Shown one piece after another: positions 1 through 6,669 of a DNA stretch of 34,900 nt; the stretch's first letter is position 1, and every line of letters starts with the position of its first letter. Origin of the DNA: JAFANK01 sp036741695 (GTDB lineage: Bacteria; Vulcanimicrobiota; Vulcanimicrobiia; Eremiobacterales; Eremiobacteraceae); contig DAINRU010000024.1 in NCBI GenBank assembly GCA_036741695.1, positions 1 through 34,900 of the forward strand, in the 5' to 3' direction. Under the pieces are notes generated by a model. It saw nothing but the letters and a program-made list of their open reading frames with translations. It searched no databases and had not been told where the DNA came from. A program made the position numbers and the translations under genes.

Positions 1-1248
1 CTTCACCGATCGGACTAACGCGAGCTTGACAAAGACGTCGCGTGCCGGACCGACGAGCGCAGCCTGCGATATGTCGATCCAGAACCGGTTATCAGGCGGG
101 GCGAGGCGGTGCCACTCAAACGAGACGGGGCCAGTGAGCGCAAGCGTGATACGGCTCGCGTCGGCGGCGTCAGTGACGAAGACGTCGGTGATCTTCTCCA
201 GAGGCGACGGGCTTGGGCTGGGCTCGCCACCGGAAGATCCGGGACTCGGGCTCGCGCCCAGCACAGCGGAGCCGTTATCCGTGACCTCCGGCGCGGGTAC
301 TGCCGTCGGCACAGGAGCAGATTGCGCGGACACGTTTGGTGCGGGCGCCAGCGTGCCGTCGACGCGTGGCACGACCGTCGGAGCGGCGGTCGGTACGGGT
401 GTCGGAGCGGCCTTGGGCAGGGTGGAGATCTGCACGGACGGCGTCGCGAGCGTCGGGCCGAGCGCCAGATCGCCCTCATTGCGCGCGAGCACGAGGTCCA
501 TGCCGGCGCCCGACGACGTTCGATGCGCGGCGAACTTCACACCGTGCATGACGCCGATGGAGAGCGACGTGATCGGATACCCAGGCGGACCCTGTTGCCC
601 GATGGTCGCAGCTTTGGCCTCGCGTCCACCAAGATCAACCTTCGAATCTGCCGCGTTAGCGAATCCGGCGAAGGTGACGGTCAGGGTCGGATGCTTGGGC
701 GGGCCGTCGAAACTCGCGCGCCAGGAGAGCGGCGCTGTGGCCCGCACCTCGACGATCGTGCGGTGCTGGCCGATATGGCGCTGCACGGAGACGATCTGCG
801 GCGAGAATGCGTAGCTATCGTGGACGTGACGGGCCCACAGGCCCAGCGCCTCGGTGAGCGCGGGCAGCGGGATCCACAGCTGCGTGCCTTCATAGAACGG
901 GCCGAAGGGGATGGCAACCGACGCGTTGTCGATGCTCACGGCATTGCTACCCACCGTGAAGGTGATCGGTTCGCCGTCGGCACGCGTGAAAACGATGAAG
1001 CGCGTTCCCGGCTGGAACTGCATCCTCGCACCCACGATCTGGAGCATGGCCGTCAAGCCCGCGTCGTCGACGCGCACGACCGCAACGCCGCGCGACGTGC
1101 CCAGATGCTCGAAGACGACCTCGCGACCGAAGACGAAGACCTGATCCGAGAGGCGGGCGACGGGCGTCGCGATGGATTGCGAGTGGGCGGCGGGTGGCCA
1201 GACGAGCATGCTCAAGGCTGCGAGCGCCACGGCGAGGCGGCGCATCAT
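1..1248 (-). CDS. Secreted stalk/AMIN-domain protein, probably an N-acetylmuramoyl-L-alanine amidase (C-terminus off window)
   Basis: The frame is open from an ATG at 1248 to the left edge, so only the first 416 codons are seen. It opens with a signal peptide (MMRRLAVALAALSMLVWPPA), then at about residues 35-130 a copper-amine-oxidase-N-like stalk region (VFGREVVFEHLG, LWIPLPALTEALGLWA). An AMIN-like beta region follows (about 135-250), then a Pro/Thr/Ser/Ala linker (about 280-350) and a second AMIN-like stretch (ITDVFVTDAADASRITLALT). In the families I know this order usually precedes an Amidase_3 catalytic domain, which would lie beyond the edge; that part is inferred. The likely role is periplasmic peptidoglycan cleavage or wall binding. 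Its ATG overlaps the stop of the upstream GerMN gene (ATGA), which indicates translational coupling. It could instead be a non-enzymatic AMIN protein. Confidence 0.7.
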   Translation of the reverse strand, partial: MMRRLAVALAALSMLVWPPAAHSQSIATPVARLSDQVFVFGREVVFEHLGTSRGVAVVRVDDAGLTAMLQIVGARMQFQPGTRFIVFTRADGEPITFTVGSNAVSIDNASVAIPFGPFYEGTQLWIPLPALTEALGLWARHVHDSYAFSPQIVSVQRHIGQHRTIVEVRATAPLSWRASFDGPPKHPTLTVTFAGFANAADSKVDLGGREAKAATIGQQGPPGYPITSLSIGVMHGVKFAAHRTSSGAGMDLVLARNEGDLALGPTLATPSVQISTLPKAAPTPVPTAAPTVVPRVDGTLAPAPNVSAQSAPVPTAVPAPEVTDNGSAVLGASPSPGSSGGEPSPSPSPLEKITDVFVTDAADASRITLALTGPVSFEWHRLAPPDNRFWIDISQAALVGPARDVFVKLALVRSVK

Positions 1249-1718
1249 TGGGCGAAAGTTTCCCTCGTCAGCGGCTCGTCGATCTCGAATTGACCGCCGG
1301 GCAAGGCCGCTCGGTTGCGTCCGTCGACCAGCACCTGCACGCTCTTGATGCCGGGCAGACCGGTGAGCGTATAGGTGAGCGATTTGAACAAGCCGGACTC
1401 ATCGCCGCCACCGCCTTGGAACGAGCGAGCGATGGGACCGTGCAGGTCGACCGTGGCCACACCCCCGTCGATCGTGACTGACGCCTGCGTCCCCGCTGGG
1501 AACAGCACGAGCGAGTCGCGGCCGACCGCCGGCCCTGCGATGAGCTGATTGAGCGCGTACGACGCGACGGCGCTAGCGCCGAGCTTGGGATCGACGCTGA
1601 ACGGAAACCCGACCAGATCGTCGCTGCCGGCTTTGCAGTAATAGATGGTGAGCTTGGGTGATGTCGGGACGGTCACATGGCGGGAGCAGCCGATGATGAC
1701 AAGCGTGGCGGCGAGCAC
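1245..1718 (-). CDS. GerMN-domain lipoprotein
   Basis: The product has a lipoprotein signal (VIIGC, with the Cys as lipidation site) followed by a GerMN domain over most of the rest: KLTIYYCKAGSDDLVGFPF at the start, LIAGPAVGRDSLVLFPAGT in the middle, TYTLTGLPGIKSVQVLVDG near the end. GerMN domains occur in spore protein GerM and in envelope lipoproteins beside N-acetylmuramoyl-alanine amidases, which fits the overlapping downstream stalk/AMIN gene. The coordinates use GTG 1718, the only canonical start. That start leaves ten residues and no positive charge before the Cys. The frame stays open upstream, and an Arg-rich stretch would complete a normal signal peptide if translation began at an ATC codon at 1760 or 1757, just after a GAGGGGG ribosome site. 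The domain call is firm; the start is not. Confidence 0.75.
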   Translation of the reverse strand: MLAATLVIIGCSRHVTVPTSPKLTIYYCKAGSDDLVGFPFSVDPKLGASAVASYALNQLIAGPAVGRDSLVLFPAGTQASVTIDGGVATVDLHGPIARSFQGGGGDESGLFKSLTYTLTGLPGIKSVQVLVDGRNRAALPGGQFEIDEPLTRETFAQ

Positions 1719-1823
1719 GGCTGCCGAGGCGCGCGTCCAGCGTAACCTCGAACGGATGATTCGTTCCCCCTCTTTATCTGTTTGTTTCCAGACACGGGCC
1801 TTTATAGTCCGTTCTGATTCTTT

Positions 1824-2170
1824 TGGAGGCGACCGGAGTTGAACCGGTGTCCGAAATGACTCCCACGAAAGCGTCTACAGGCTTATCTCGGGATTTTCAC
1901 TCGCGACGCGTACTCCCCCGAGCGGGATTGCCGCGCCGCCAGCTCCAGTTGATTTCCCGAACGCATCGAAGCGTCTGCACCCGGTATCCGTGCTTTGTGA
2001 CACTTGCGGGCCCGTGACGGAGCCGTTGCCCCGCAAGCGTGATAGCCTAGTTAGGCTGCCAGTGCGTATTCGCTGTTCGCGTTTATACGTTGTCCGATCG
2101 TTTTAGGAGGGCTCGGAACTCCGCCTGCTTCTCTCGCCAGAGCACATCCCGTCGAAACCGTGACGCCCCC
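1824..2170 (-). ncRNA. ssrA: tmRNA (transfer-messenger RNA), tag ANSEYALAA
   Basis: Transfer-messenger RNA rescues stalled ribosomes by acting as a tRNA-Ala and then as a short mRNA encoding a degradation tag. The minus strand begins GGGGGCGTCACGGTTTCGAC, the classic tmRNA 5' end. It finishes with a T-arm (ACCGG-TTCAACT-CCGGT) and acceptor strand CGCCTCC, which pairs with GGGGGCG through one G-U, plus discriminator A; CCA is not encoded. The tag frame at 2080-2051 reads GCG AAC AGC GAA TAC GCA CTG GCA GCC TAA, giving ANSEYALAA with the usual ALAA proteolysis end. The length of about 347 nt is normal for one-piece tmRNA. SmpB is not in the window. No convincing terminator follows the 3' end. 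Confidence 0.96.
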
Positions 2171-2175
2171 TCGCG

Positions 2176-2197
2176 AAAAACGGACCCAAAGGTCCGT
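2176..2197 (-). terminator. Terminator-like hairpin in the tmRNA leader
   Basis: Read on the minus strand this is ACGGACC-TTTG-GGTCCGT running into TTTTT: a 7-bp stem with a 4-nt loop and a U-tract. It ends only five bases before the mature tmRNA 5' end and lies downstream of the best tmRNA promoter. It looks like a complete intrinsic terminator, yet full termination here would block tmRNA made from that promoter. It could act as an attenuator, as a processing signal, or stop read-through from the upstream membrane-protein gene. Confidence 0.7.
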
Positions 2198-2209
2198 CGT
2201 GACCCCTAT

Positions 2210-2238
2210 ATTTTACACCATCGGCAGGTTGCTGACAA
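2210..2238 (-). promoter_or_regulatory. Sigma70-type promoter for tmRNA
   Basis: On the minus strand TTGTCA (2238-2233) is followed after exactly 17 bases by TAAAAT (2215-2210), a near-consensus housekeeping promoter. Transcription should start near 2203, giving a leader of about 33 nt before the mature tmRNA end. It is the strongest promoter I could read by eye in the window, as expected for an abundant stable RNA. Confidence 0.75.
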
Positions 2239-2250
2239 GAACAAACCCGC

Positions 2251-2276
2251 GGGGCCTGCCTAAGCGGGCGGGCCCC
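2251..2276 (-). terminator. Possible terminator of the holin-family gene
   Basis: GGGGCC pairs with GGCCCC around an inner GCC/GGC stem and a 6-nt loop, with one A-C mismatch on the minus-strand RNA. It is followed on that strand by GCGGGTTTGTTCTTGT, which is only moderately T-rich. It lies 26 bases after the stop of the membrane-protein gene. The stem is strong and the U-tract weak, so confidence is moderate. Confidence 0.5.
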
Positions 2277-2302
2277 TACAGAGGATGCGAGATGACCCTC
2301 GT

Positions 2303-2677
2303 CTAGGGCGAGAAGCGCTTGCTCTCCGCCGAGACGTCTTTGATGATCACGCTGACGATCCACGAGATGAGCGACATCACGATCGAGCCCCAGAAGGCCG
2401 GCCAGATGCCCGGCGGGATGTGCCAGCCGGGAAGCCACTTGAGCACGAAATAGAAGATGATGGCGTTGATCACGAGCGTGAACAGCCCGAGCGTGAGGAT
2501 CACGAGCGGGCAGCTCAAGACCATGAGGAGCGGGCGAACGACGGCGTTGGCGACTCCGAGCACCAAAGCGCCGATGAGCGTATCCCACACCGTGTCGGCG
2601 TGGATCCCCATGAAGTTGAACTTCGATATCAAGAACAAGGCAAACGCGTTGACGAGCAGTCTAATGATAAGACTCAT
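2303..2677 (-). CDS. Phage holin family 4 (YvlD-like) small membrane protein
   Basis: This is a 124-residue hydrophobic protein with about four membrane segments: the N-terminal RLLVNAFALFLI, then LIGALVLGVANAVVRPLLMV, then LVILTLGLFTLVINAIIFYF, then FWGSIVMSLISWIVSVII. The pattern N-A-V-V-R-P-L-L followed by T-L-G-L-F-x-L-V-I-N-A is typical of the Phage_holin_4_2/YvlD family. Despite the name, these are chromosomal membrane proteins of unclear function, not lysis proteins. The gene follows uvrC on the same strand, but a strong terminator lies only about 40 bases before its ATG with no visible promoter between, so expression may depend on uvrC read-through. No ribosome site stands out. Confidence 0.85.
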   Translation of the reverse strand: MSLIIRLLVNAFALFLISKFNFMGIHADTVWDTLIGALVLGVANAVVRPLLMVLSCPLVILTLGLFTLVINAIIFYFVLKWLPGWHIPPGIWPAFWGSIVMSLISWIVSVIIKDVSAESKRFSP

Positions 2678-2716
2678 GGGCCTACAAGTGCGGCGCGGCG
2701 GCGGCGCGGCCCTGCC

Positions 2717-2738
2717 AAAAACGGACCGAAAGGTCCGT
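2717..2738 (-). terminator. Intrinsic terminator of uvrC
   Basis: On the minus strand ACGGACC-TTTC-GGTCCGT forms a 7-bp stem with a 4-nt loop and runs into TTTTT. It starts eight bases after the uvrC stop. It differs from the tmRNA-leader hairpin by a single loop base and shares its core with the efp terminator. Confidence 0.85.
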
Positions 2739-2745
2739 TGCTACG

Positions 2746-4623
2746 TTAGGATGCGGAGGCTTCGCGTTCTAGAGCTTGTTTGATGACCTCGGCCAGCTCG
2801 CGGCTGATGCCCGGCACGGCCTCGAGTTCAGCCATGCTCGCGCGCCGTACCCCAGCCGCCGACCCGAACGCACGCAGCAGCGCCCGGCGGCGCGCCGGTC
2901 CGACCCCGGGCACTCCGTCGAGCGCCGACGTGGTGAGCCCGCGGCCGCGCAATCCGCGGTGATAGCTGACCGCGAAACGGTGCGCCTCGTCGCGGATGCG
3001 CTGGACGAGGTGCAGTGCGGGTGAGTTGCGCGCGAGGACGAGCGGCTCGTCCTCTCCCGGCGCGTAGATCTCTTCGAACTGTTTGGCGAGCGCCGCGATC
3101 GGCAGTGCGACCAGATCGAGCTCCTCGAGCACCGCAAGCCCGGCATTGAGCTGGTTGCGACCGCCGTCGATGAGCACGAGGCTCGGCCGTTTGGCGAACT
3201 TGCGCTCCTTGCCGGCAGCGGGCGGCAGCGCATCGGCCGTGAGATAGCGTAGCCTGCGGCGCAGCATCTGCTGCATGTTAGCGACGTCGTCGTTGCGCTC
3301 GTCGCCCTGGATCTTGAAGCGCCGGTATTCGCTTTTTTTTGGCACGCCGTCTTCGAAGACCACCATCGAGCCGACCACGTTCGTCCCCTGCACGTGCGAG
3401 ATGTCGTAGCACTCGATGCGCTGCGGCAGCGCGGGCAGCCCTAAGCTCGCCGCGAGCTCTTCCAGCGCGGCGGCGGCGCGCTCGTCGGCCACATCGCGCT
3501 TGGCCAGATGATCGGCCAGGTGCTGCTCGGCGTTGCGAGCCACCTTACGCATGTACTCCACGCGCTGGCCGCGCTCGGGCACGAGGATGCGCACGCGGTT
3601 GCCGCGCACCGCCGACAGCGCACGCTCGAGCTCACCCATGTCGGGGATGCGGGCTTCGAGCATGATCTCTTTGGGGATGGCGGGCGACGCCGCGTAGAAC
3701 TGTTCGACGAACGCGGCCAGCACCTGGTCTGGCGAACGTCCTTCCGTGCCTTCGACCAGGAAGTTGTCTTGGCCGATGAGCTTGCCACCGCGGACGAAGA
3801 AGACCTCCATGCTGGAGACGCCTTGACCGTGAGCGCTGGCGATGAGGTCCATGTCCACCTGGCTCTTCCACACCACTTCTTGGCGCGCCATGACGCGCTC
3901 GAGATCCGCGATGCGATCGCGCAGGCGCGCGGCATGCTCGAAGGCGAGCTGTTCGGAGGCGAATTCCATCTCACGCTTGAGCCGGTCGACCAAGAGCGCG
4001 TGGCGCCCCTCAAGGAAGAGCAGTACGTCGCGGACCGTGGCGGCGTAGTCCTCGGCGCTCTGCAGGAACGCGCACGGCGCAAGGCAGCGTTTGATGTGGT
4101 ACTGCAAACACGGACGCCGGTAGTTGACGCCGATGTCGTCGAACTTGCAGGTGCGTAGCGGGAAGACCTTACGGATGAGATCGATGACGTCGCGCAGGCC
4201 GCCGGCGTTGCTGAAGGGGCCGAAATACTTGCTGCCATCGCGCACCAATTTGCGCGTGAAGATGACGCGTGGGAACGGCTCGGCCAGGGTGACCTGGAGA
4301 TATGGATATTTCTTGTCGTCCTTGAGCCTGATGTTGAAAGCCGGTTTGTGCTGCTTGATGAGATTGCACTCGAGCAGCAGCGCCTCGCTCTCGTTGCGGA
4401 CGAGGATCGTGCGCACGTCGGCGACGCGTTCCACCATGGCGTCGAGCCGCCGCTCGAGCGGTCTACCGGGCTGGAAGTAGGAACGCACGCGCGAGCGCAG
4501 GTCGATGGCCTTGCCAACGTAGAGCACGGCGCCGGTCGCGTCGAGCATTTGGTAGACGCCGGGCTCGGCCGGGAGCCGGTCGAGTTGCTCCTGCAGGCGT
4601 GGCGGTAGGTCGGCGGGATTCAC
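2746..4623 (-). CDS. uvrC: Excinuclease ABC subunit C (UvrC)
   Basis: UvrC makes the two incisions flanking a lesion in nucleotide excision repair, working with UvrA and UvrB, neither of which is in this window. The 625 residues show the N-terminal GIY-YIG nuclease (PGVYQMLDATGAVLYVGKA, about 20-40), four clustered cysteines (RTCKF ... RRPCLQYHIKRCLAPC, about 150-175) at the position of the Fe-S cluster reported for E. coli UvrC, a UVR motif (ARLRDRIADLERVMARQE), an RNase H-like nuclease core (IECYDISHVQGTNVVGSMVV, LVLIDGGRNQLNAG) and a C-terminal double helix-hairpin-helix (DGVPGVGPARRRALLRAFGS). I chose GTG 4623, 35 bases after the DedA stop; longer versions run into dedA. It is the third gene of a Clp_N-DedA-uvrC run. 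Confidence 0.96.
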   Translation of the reverse strand: MNPADLPPRLQEQLDRLPAEPGVYQMLDATGAVLYVGKAIDLRSRVRSYFQPGRPLERRLDAMVERVADVRTILVRNESEALLLECNLIKQHKPAFNIRLKDDKKYPYLQVTLAEPFPRVIFTRKLVRDGSKYFGPFSNAGGLRDVIDLIRKVFPLRTCKFDDIGVNYRRPCLQYHIKRCLAPCAFLQSAEDYAATVRDVLLFLEGRHALLVDRLKREMEFASEQLAFEHAARLRDRIADLERVMARQEVVWKSQVDMDLIASAHGQGVSSMEVFFVRGGKLIGQDNFLVEGTEGRSPDQVLAAFVEQFYAASPAIPKEIMLEARIPDMGELERALSAVRGNRVRILVPERGQRVEYMRKVARNAEQHLADHLAKRDVADERAAAALEELAASLGLPALPQRIECYDISHVQGTNVVGSMVVFEDGVPKKSEYRRFKIQGDERNDDVANMQQMLRRRLRYLTADALPPAAGKERKFAKRPSLVLIDGGRNQLNAGLAVLEELDLVALPIAALAKQFEEIYAPGEDEPLVLARNSPALHLVQRIRDEAHRFAVSYHRGLRGRGLTTSALDGVPGVGPARRRALLRAFGSAAGVRRASMAELEAVPGISRELAEVIKQALEREASAS

Positions 4624-4658
4624 GAGGATGTCTTGCGGGAGGCGGCCCTGCGGCCCTC

Positions 4659-5285
4659 TTACACGTGCGAGCCGCGCCGCTCCGCTCGGAAGTGCACCCA
4701 GAGCCAGCCGATGATGGCCGCGGCGACGAGTGCCAGCAGGATGAACGATGCCGGACGCGCGTACGCGCCGAGCAGCACCCAATTCTTGCCGAGCGTGTAG
4801 CCGATGCCGGAGAAGAGCACGCTCCAGATGATCGAGCCCAACAGCGTGTATCCCAGAAACGGCCCGGCCCGCATCCGCGTCACGCCCGCCGGAAACGAAC
4901 CGAAGGCGCGGACGCCGGGAAGCAGTTTGAGGATGAGCACGGCGCGCGTTCCGTAGCGAGCGAACCACTCATCGGCGCGCTCGAGCTCGCGCTCGCGCAC
5001 GAAGAACATCTTGCCGAAGCGCAACAGGAACGGCCGGCCGCCGTAGTAGCCCACCAGGTAGGCGATGATCGCGCCGGACGTGTCGCCCGCCGTGCCGGCG
5101 ACCATCACGGGGATGATCTCCAGCACGTGCGTCGACGCGAGGTATCCCGAGAAGGCGAGCATGATCTCGCTGGGCAGCGGCACGCCGACGGCCTGGCCGA
5201 GCATGCCGCCGAAGAGTCCGGCATATCCCAGGTGCGAGATGACCCCGATGATCCACGAGGTCACATGCTGCTCAAACGCGTGCAT
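4659..5285 (-). CDS. DedA family membrane protein
   Basis: This is a 208-residue integral membrane protein of the DedA/SNARE-associated (VTT) superfamily. Family signatures are visible: a re-entrant N-terminal segment (QAVGVPLPSEIMLAFSGYLA), G-D-T-S-G-A, then F-A-R-Y-G ... L-P-G-V-R-A-F-G-S-F-P-A-G, which carries the essential Arg region, and W-S-V-L-F-S-G-I-G-Y near the C-terminus. DedA proteins support membrane homeostasis; some members are undecaprenyl-phosphate or phosphatidylethanolamine flippases, and the substrate here is not predictable. It starts 6 bases after the Clp_N gene and ends 35 bases before uvrC, so the three are probably co-transcribed. The length is normal. Confidence 0.93.
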   Translation of the reverse strand: MHAFEQHVTSWIIGVISHLGYAGLFGGMLGQAVGVPLPSEIMLAFSGYLASTHVLEIIPVMVAGTAGDTSGAIIAYLVGYYGGRPFLLRFGKMFFVRERELERADEWFARYGTRAVLILKLLPGVRAFGSFPAGVTRMRAGPFLGYTLLGSIIWSVLFSGIGYTLGKNWVLLGAYARPASFILLALVAAAIIGWLWVHFRAERRGSHV

Positions 5286-5291
5286 GCGGCG

Positions 5292-5696
5292 CTAGCGCTG
5301 TCCTGCGGTTTGCGCCGCGGTGAGCTGCTCGAGAACGCGGGCTGCCACGCCGCCGCCATCGGCGACGATGGCATCGAGGATATCGAGGGGCTGGACGCTC
5401 TCCGGTGCAGCCTTCGACGACAGCGCCATGGTCAGGATCTGCTGCACGCGCGGCGTGAGGATGATGCCGTCCCAGGGATGTTCGTCGCTCGGCGTCATGG
5501 CGTCACGCAGCGCGCGCTTGACCTGCCACGGCACGAGTCCGAGTCGTTCGAAGTGCGCGGCGACGTCGGGCGGGGGCGCGATAGCCATCGCCAGCAGCAG
5601 ATGCTCGGTGCCGAGGTAGTAGTGGCTGGCGTTGCGGCACTCTTGTTCTGCGAGCGTGATCACCGCGCGCGCCGCAGGGCTGAACCGGGAGAACAT
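5292..5696 (-). CDS. Stand-alone Clp N-terminal (double Clp_N) domain protein
   Basis: The 134 residues match the N-domain of ClpA/ClpC ATPases: FSRFSPAARAVITLAEQECR, then N-A-S-H-Y-Y-L-G-T-E-H-L-L-L-A-M in the first repeat, and a second repeat with TPRVQQILTMALSSKA, then V-Q-P-L-D-I-L-D-A-I. There is no AAA+ module, Walker motif or ClpP loop, and the stop is followed at once by dedA, so it is a complete domain-only protein and not a truncated ClpC. Such proteins resemble ClpS-like or plant ClpT-type adaptors, or could bind phosphoarginine or partly folded substrates; which applies is unknown. It is the first gene of the Clp_N-DedA-uvrC run, downstream of tRNA-Pro on the same strand. Confidence 0.85.
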   Translation of the reverse strand: MFSRFSPAARAVITLAEQECRNASHYYLGTEHLLLAMAIAPPPDVAAHFERLGLVPWQVKRALRDAMTPSDEHPWDGIILTPRVQQILTMALSSKAAPESVQPLDILDAIVADGGGVAARVLEQLTAAQTAGQR

Positions 5697-5744
5697 CGCT
5701 TATCAATCACCGCGGGCGGGTGTTCCCACCACAAGTTGGTTGCA

Positions 5745-5756
5745 GCTCATATGAGC
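5745..5756. repeat. Perfect 12-base palindrome between tRNA-Pro and the Clp_N gene
   Basis: GCTCATATGAGC is a perfect inverted repeat in the 104-base gap between the tRNA-Pro 3' end and the Clp_N start. It has no U-tract and no loop, so it is more like a protein-binding site than a terminator. It may also be chance. Confidence 0.35.
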
Positions 5757-5800
5757 CGGCTCGAGACCGCGACATCGCAACGCATGCAGCGGGAGAAATC

Positions 5801-5875
<75 letters not shown>

Positions 5876-6000
5876 CGATGGCCTGTTGTGTCTGGTTCTG
5901 CTGGTTTTCGGTGGGCTCCTTGAACGAGAACTGCGTACGGGAATCATCCTACGCCGCCACGAAGCCGAATGTCGCTTTCAACCGGAGCCAAACAAACGAC

Positions 6001-6663
6001 ATGCGATATCTCATCGTCGGTTGCGGCCGAGTCGGATCGACGCTGGCGAAGCGGCTTGCCCGTGAGGGTCACGACGTCACCGTCGTCGACGAGAGCTCAG
6101 CGGCGTTCCGGCGCGTCGGGCGCGATTTCCCTGGCAAGCTCGTGCTGGGGACCGGCATCGACGTCGACGTGCTGCGTCGCGCCGGCGCAGAGACAGCCGA
6201 CGGTTTTGCTGCGGTCACGCAAGGTGACAACCGCAACATCATGGCTGCCCTCATCGCCCAGCAGCACTTCAAGATCCCGCGGGTCGTTGCCCGGATCTAC
6301 GACCCCGAACGTTCCCACATGTACCGCGATTTCGGCATCTCGACCGTGTGTCCGACGACGGTGGGAGCCCGGCTCATGGGTGGCGCGCTCATGGACGACC
6401 AGTTCTCGTCGCTGCTCTTCGACCAGGCGGATGCGGAGATCGTCGAGCAGACGGTGGGGCCTGAGAGCGCCGGCAAACTCGTGCGCGACCTGACCGTGGC
6501 GGAGAAAAGCCAAGTCGCATTGATCGTCCGCTCAAACCACAGCATCATCCCCACCCCGGAGACCAAGCTCGAAAAGGGCGATCGAACCGTGGCCATCGTG
6601 CGCCCGGATTTCGTGGTTGAGTTCCGCAAACTGTTCGGCGGCTCGCTCGCCAAGGCGGTCTAG
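6001..6663 (+). CDS. trkA: TrkA-family K+ uptake regulator, copy 1 (RCK domain)
   Basis: This is a 220-residue cytoplasmic regulatory subunit with an N-terminal NAD(P)/nucleotide-binding Rossmann fold (MRYLIVGCGRVGSTLAKRLA, acidic VVDESS at the end of strand 2, then VTQGDNRNIMAALIA) and a C-terminal TrkA_C/RCK ligand domain (about 140-215, ending in a hydrophobic VAIVRPDFVVEF strand). Such proteins gate Trk/Ktr potassium channels in response to nucleotides. I used ATG 6001 because the conserved fold begins right there; the open frame upstream lies in the tRNA-side intergenic DNA. TTGAAC (5920) and AATCAT (5942) spaced by 16 bases may be the promoter, with low confidence. The second TrkA gene starts 6 bases downstream. 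No channel gene is visible. Confidence 0.92.
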   Translation: MRYLIVGCGRVGSTLAKRLAREGHDVTVVDESSAAFRRVGRDFPGKLVLGTGIDVDVLRRAGAETADGFAAVTQGDNRNIMAALIAQQHFKIPRVVARIYDPERSHMYRDFGISTVCPTTVGARLMGGALMDDQFSSLLFDQADAEIVEQTVGPESAGKLVRDLTVAEKSQVALIVRSNHSIIPTPETKLEKGDRTVAIVRPDFVVEFRKLFGGSLAKAV

Positions 6664-6669
6664 CAGACG

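Noticed and set aside
109..1293. 394-residue plus-strand open frame
   Set aside because: It is antisense to the stalk/AMIN gene, has the Arg/Asp/Gly-rich composition of a GC-rich shadow frame, and matches no family I recognise.
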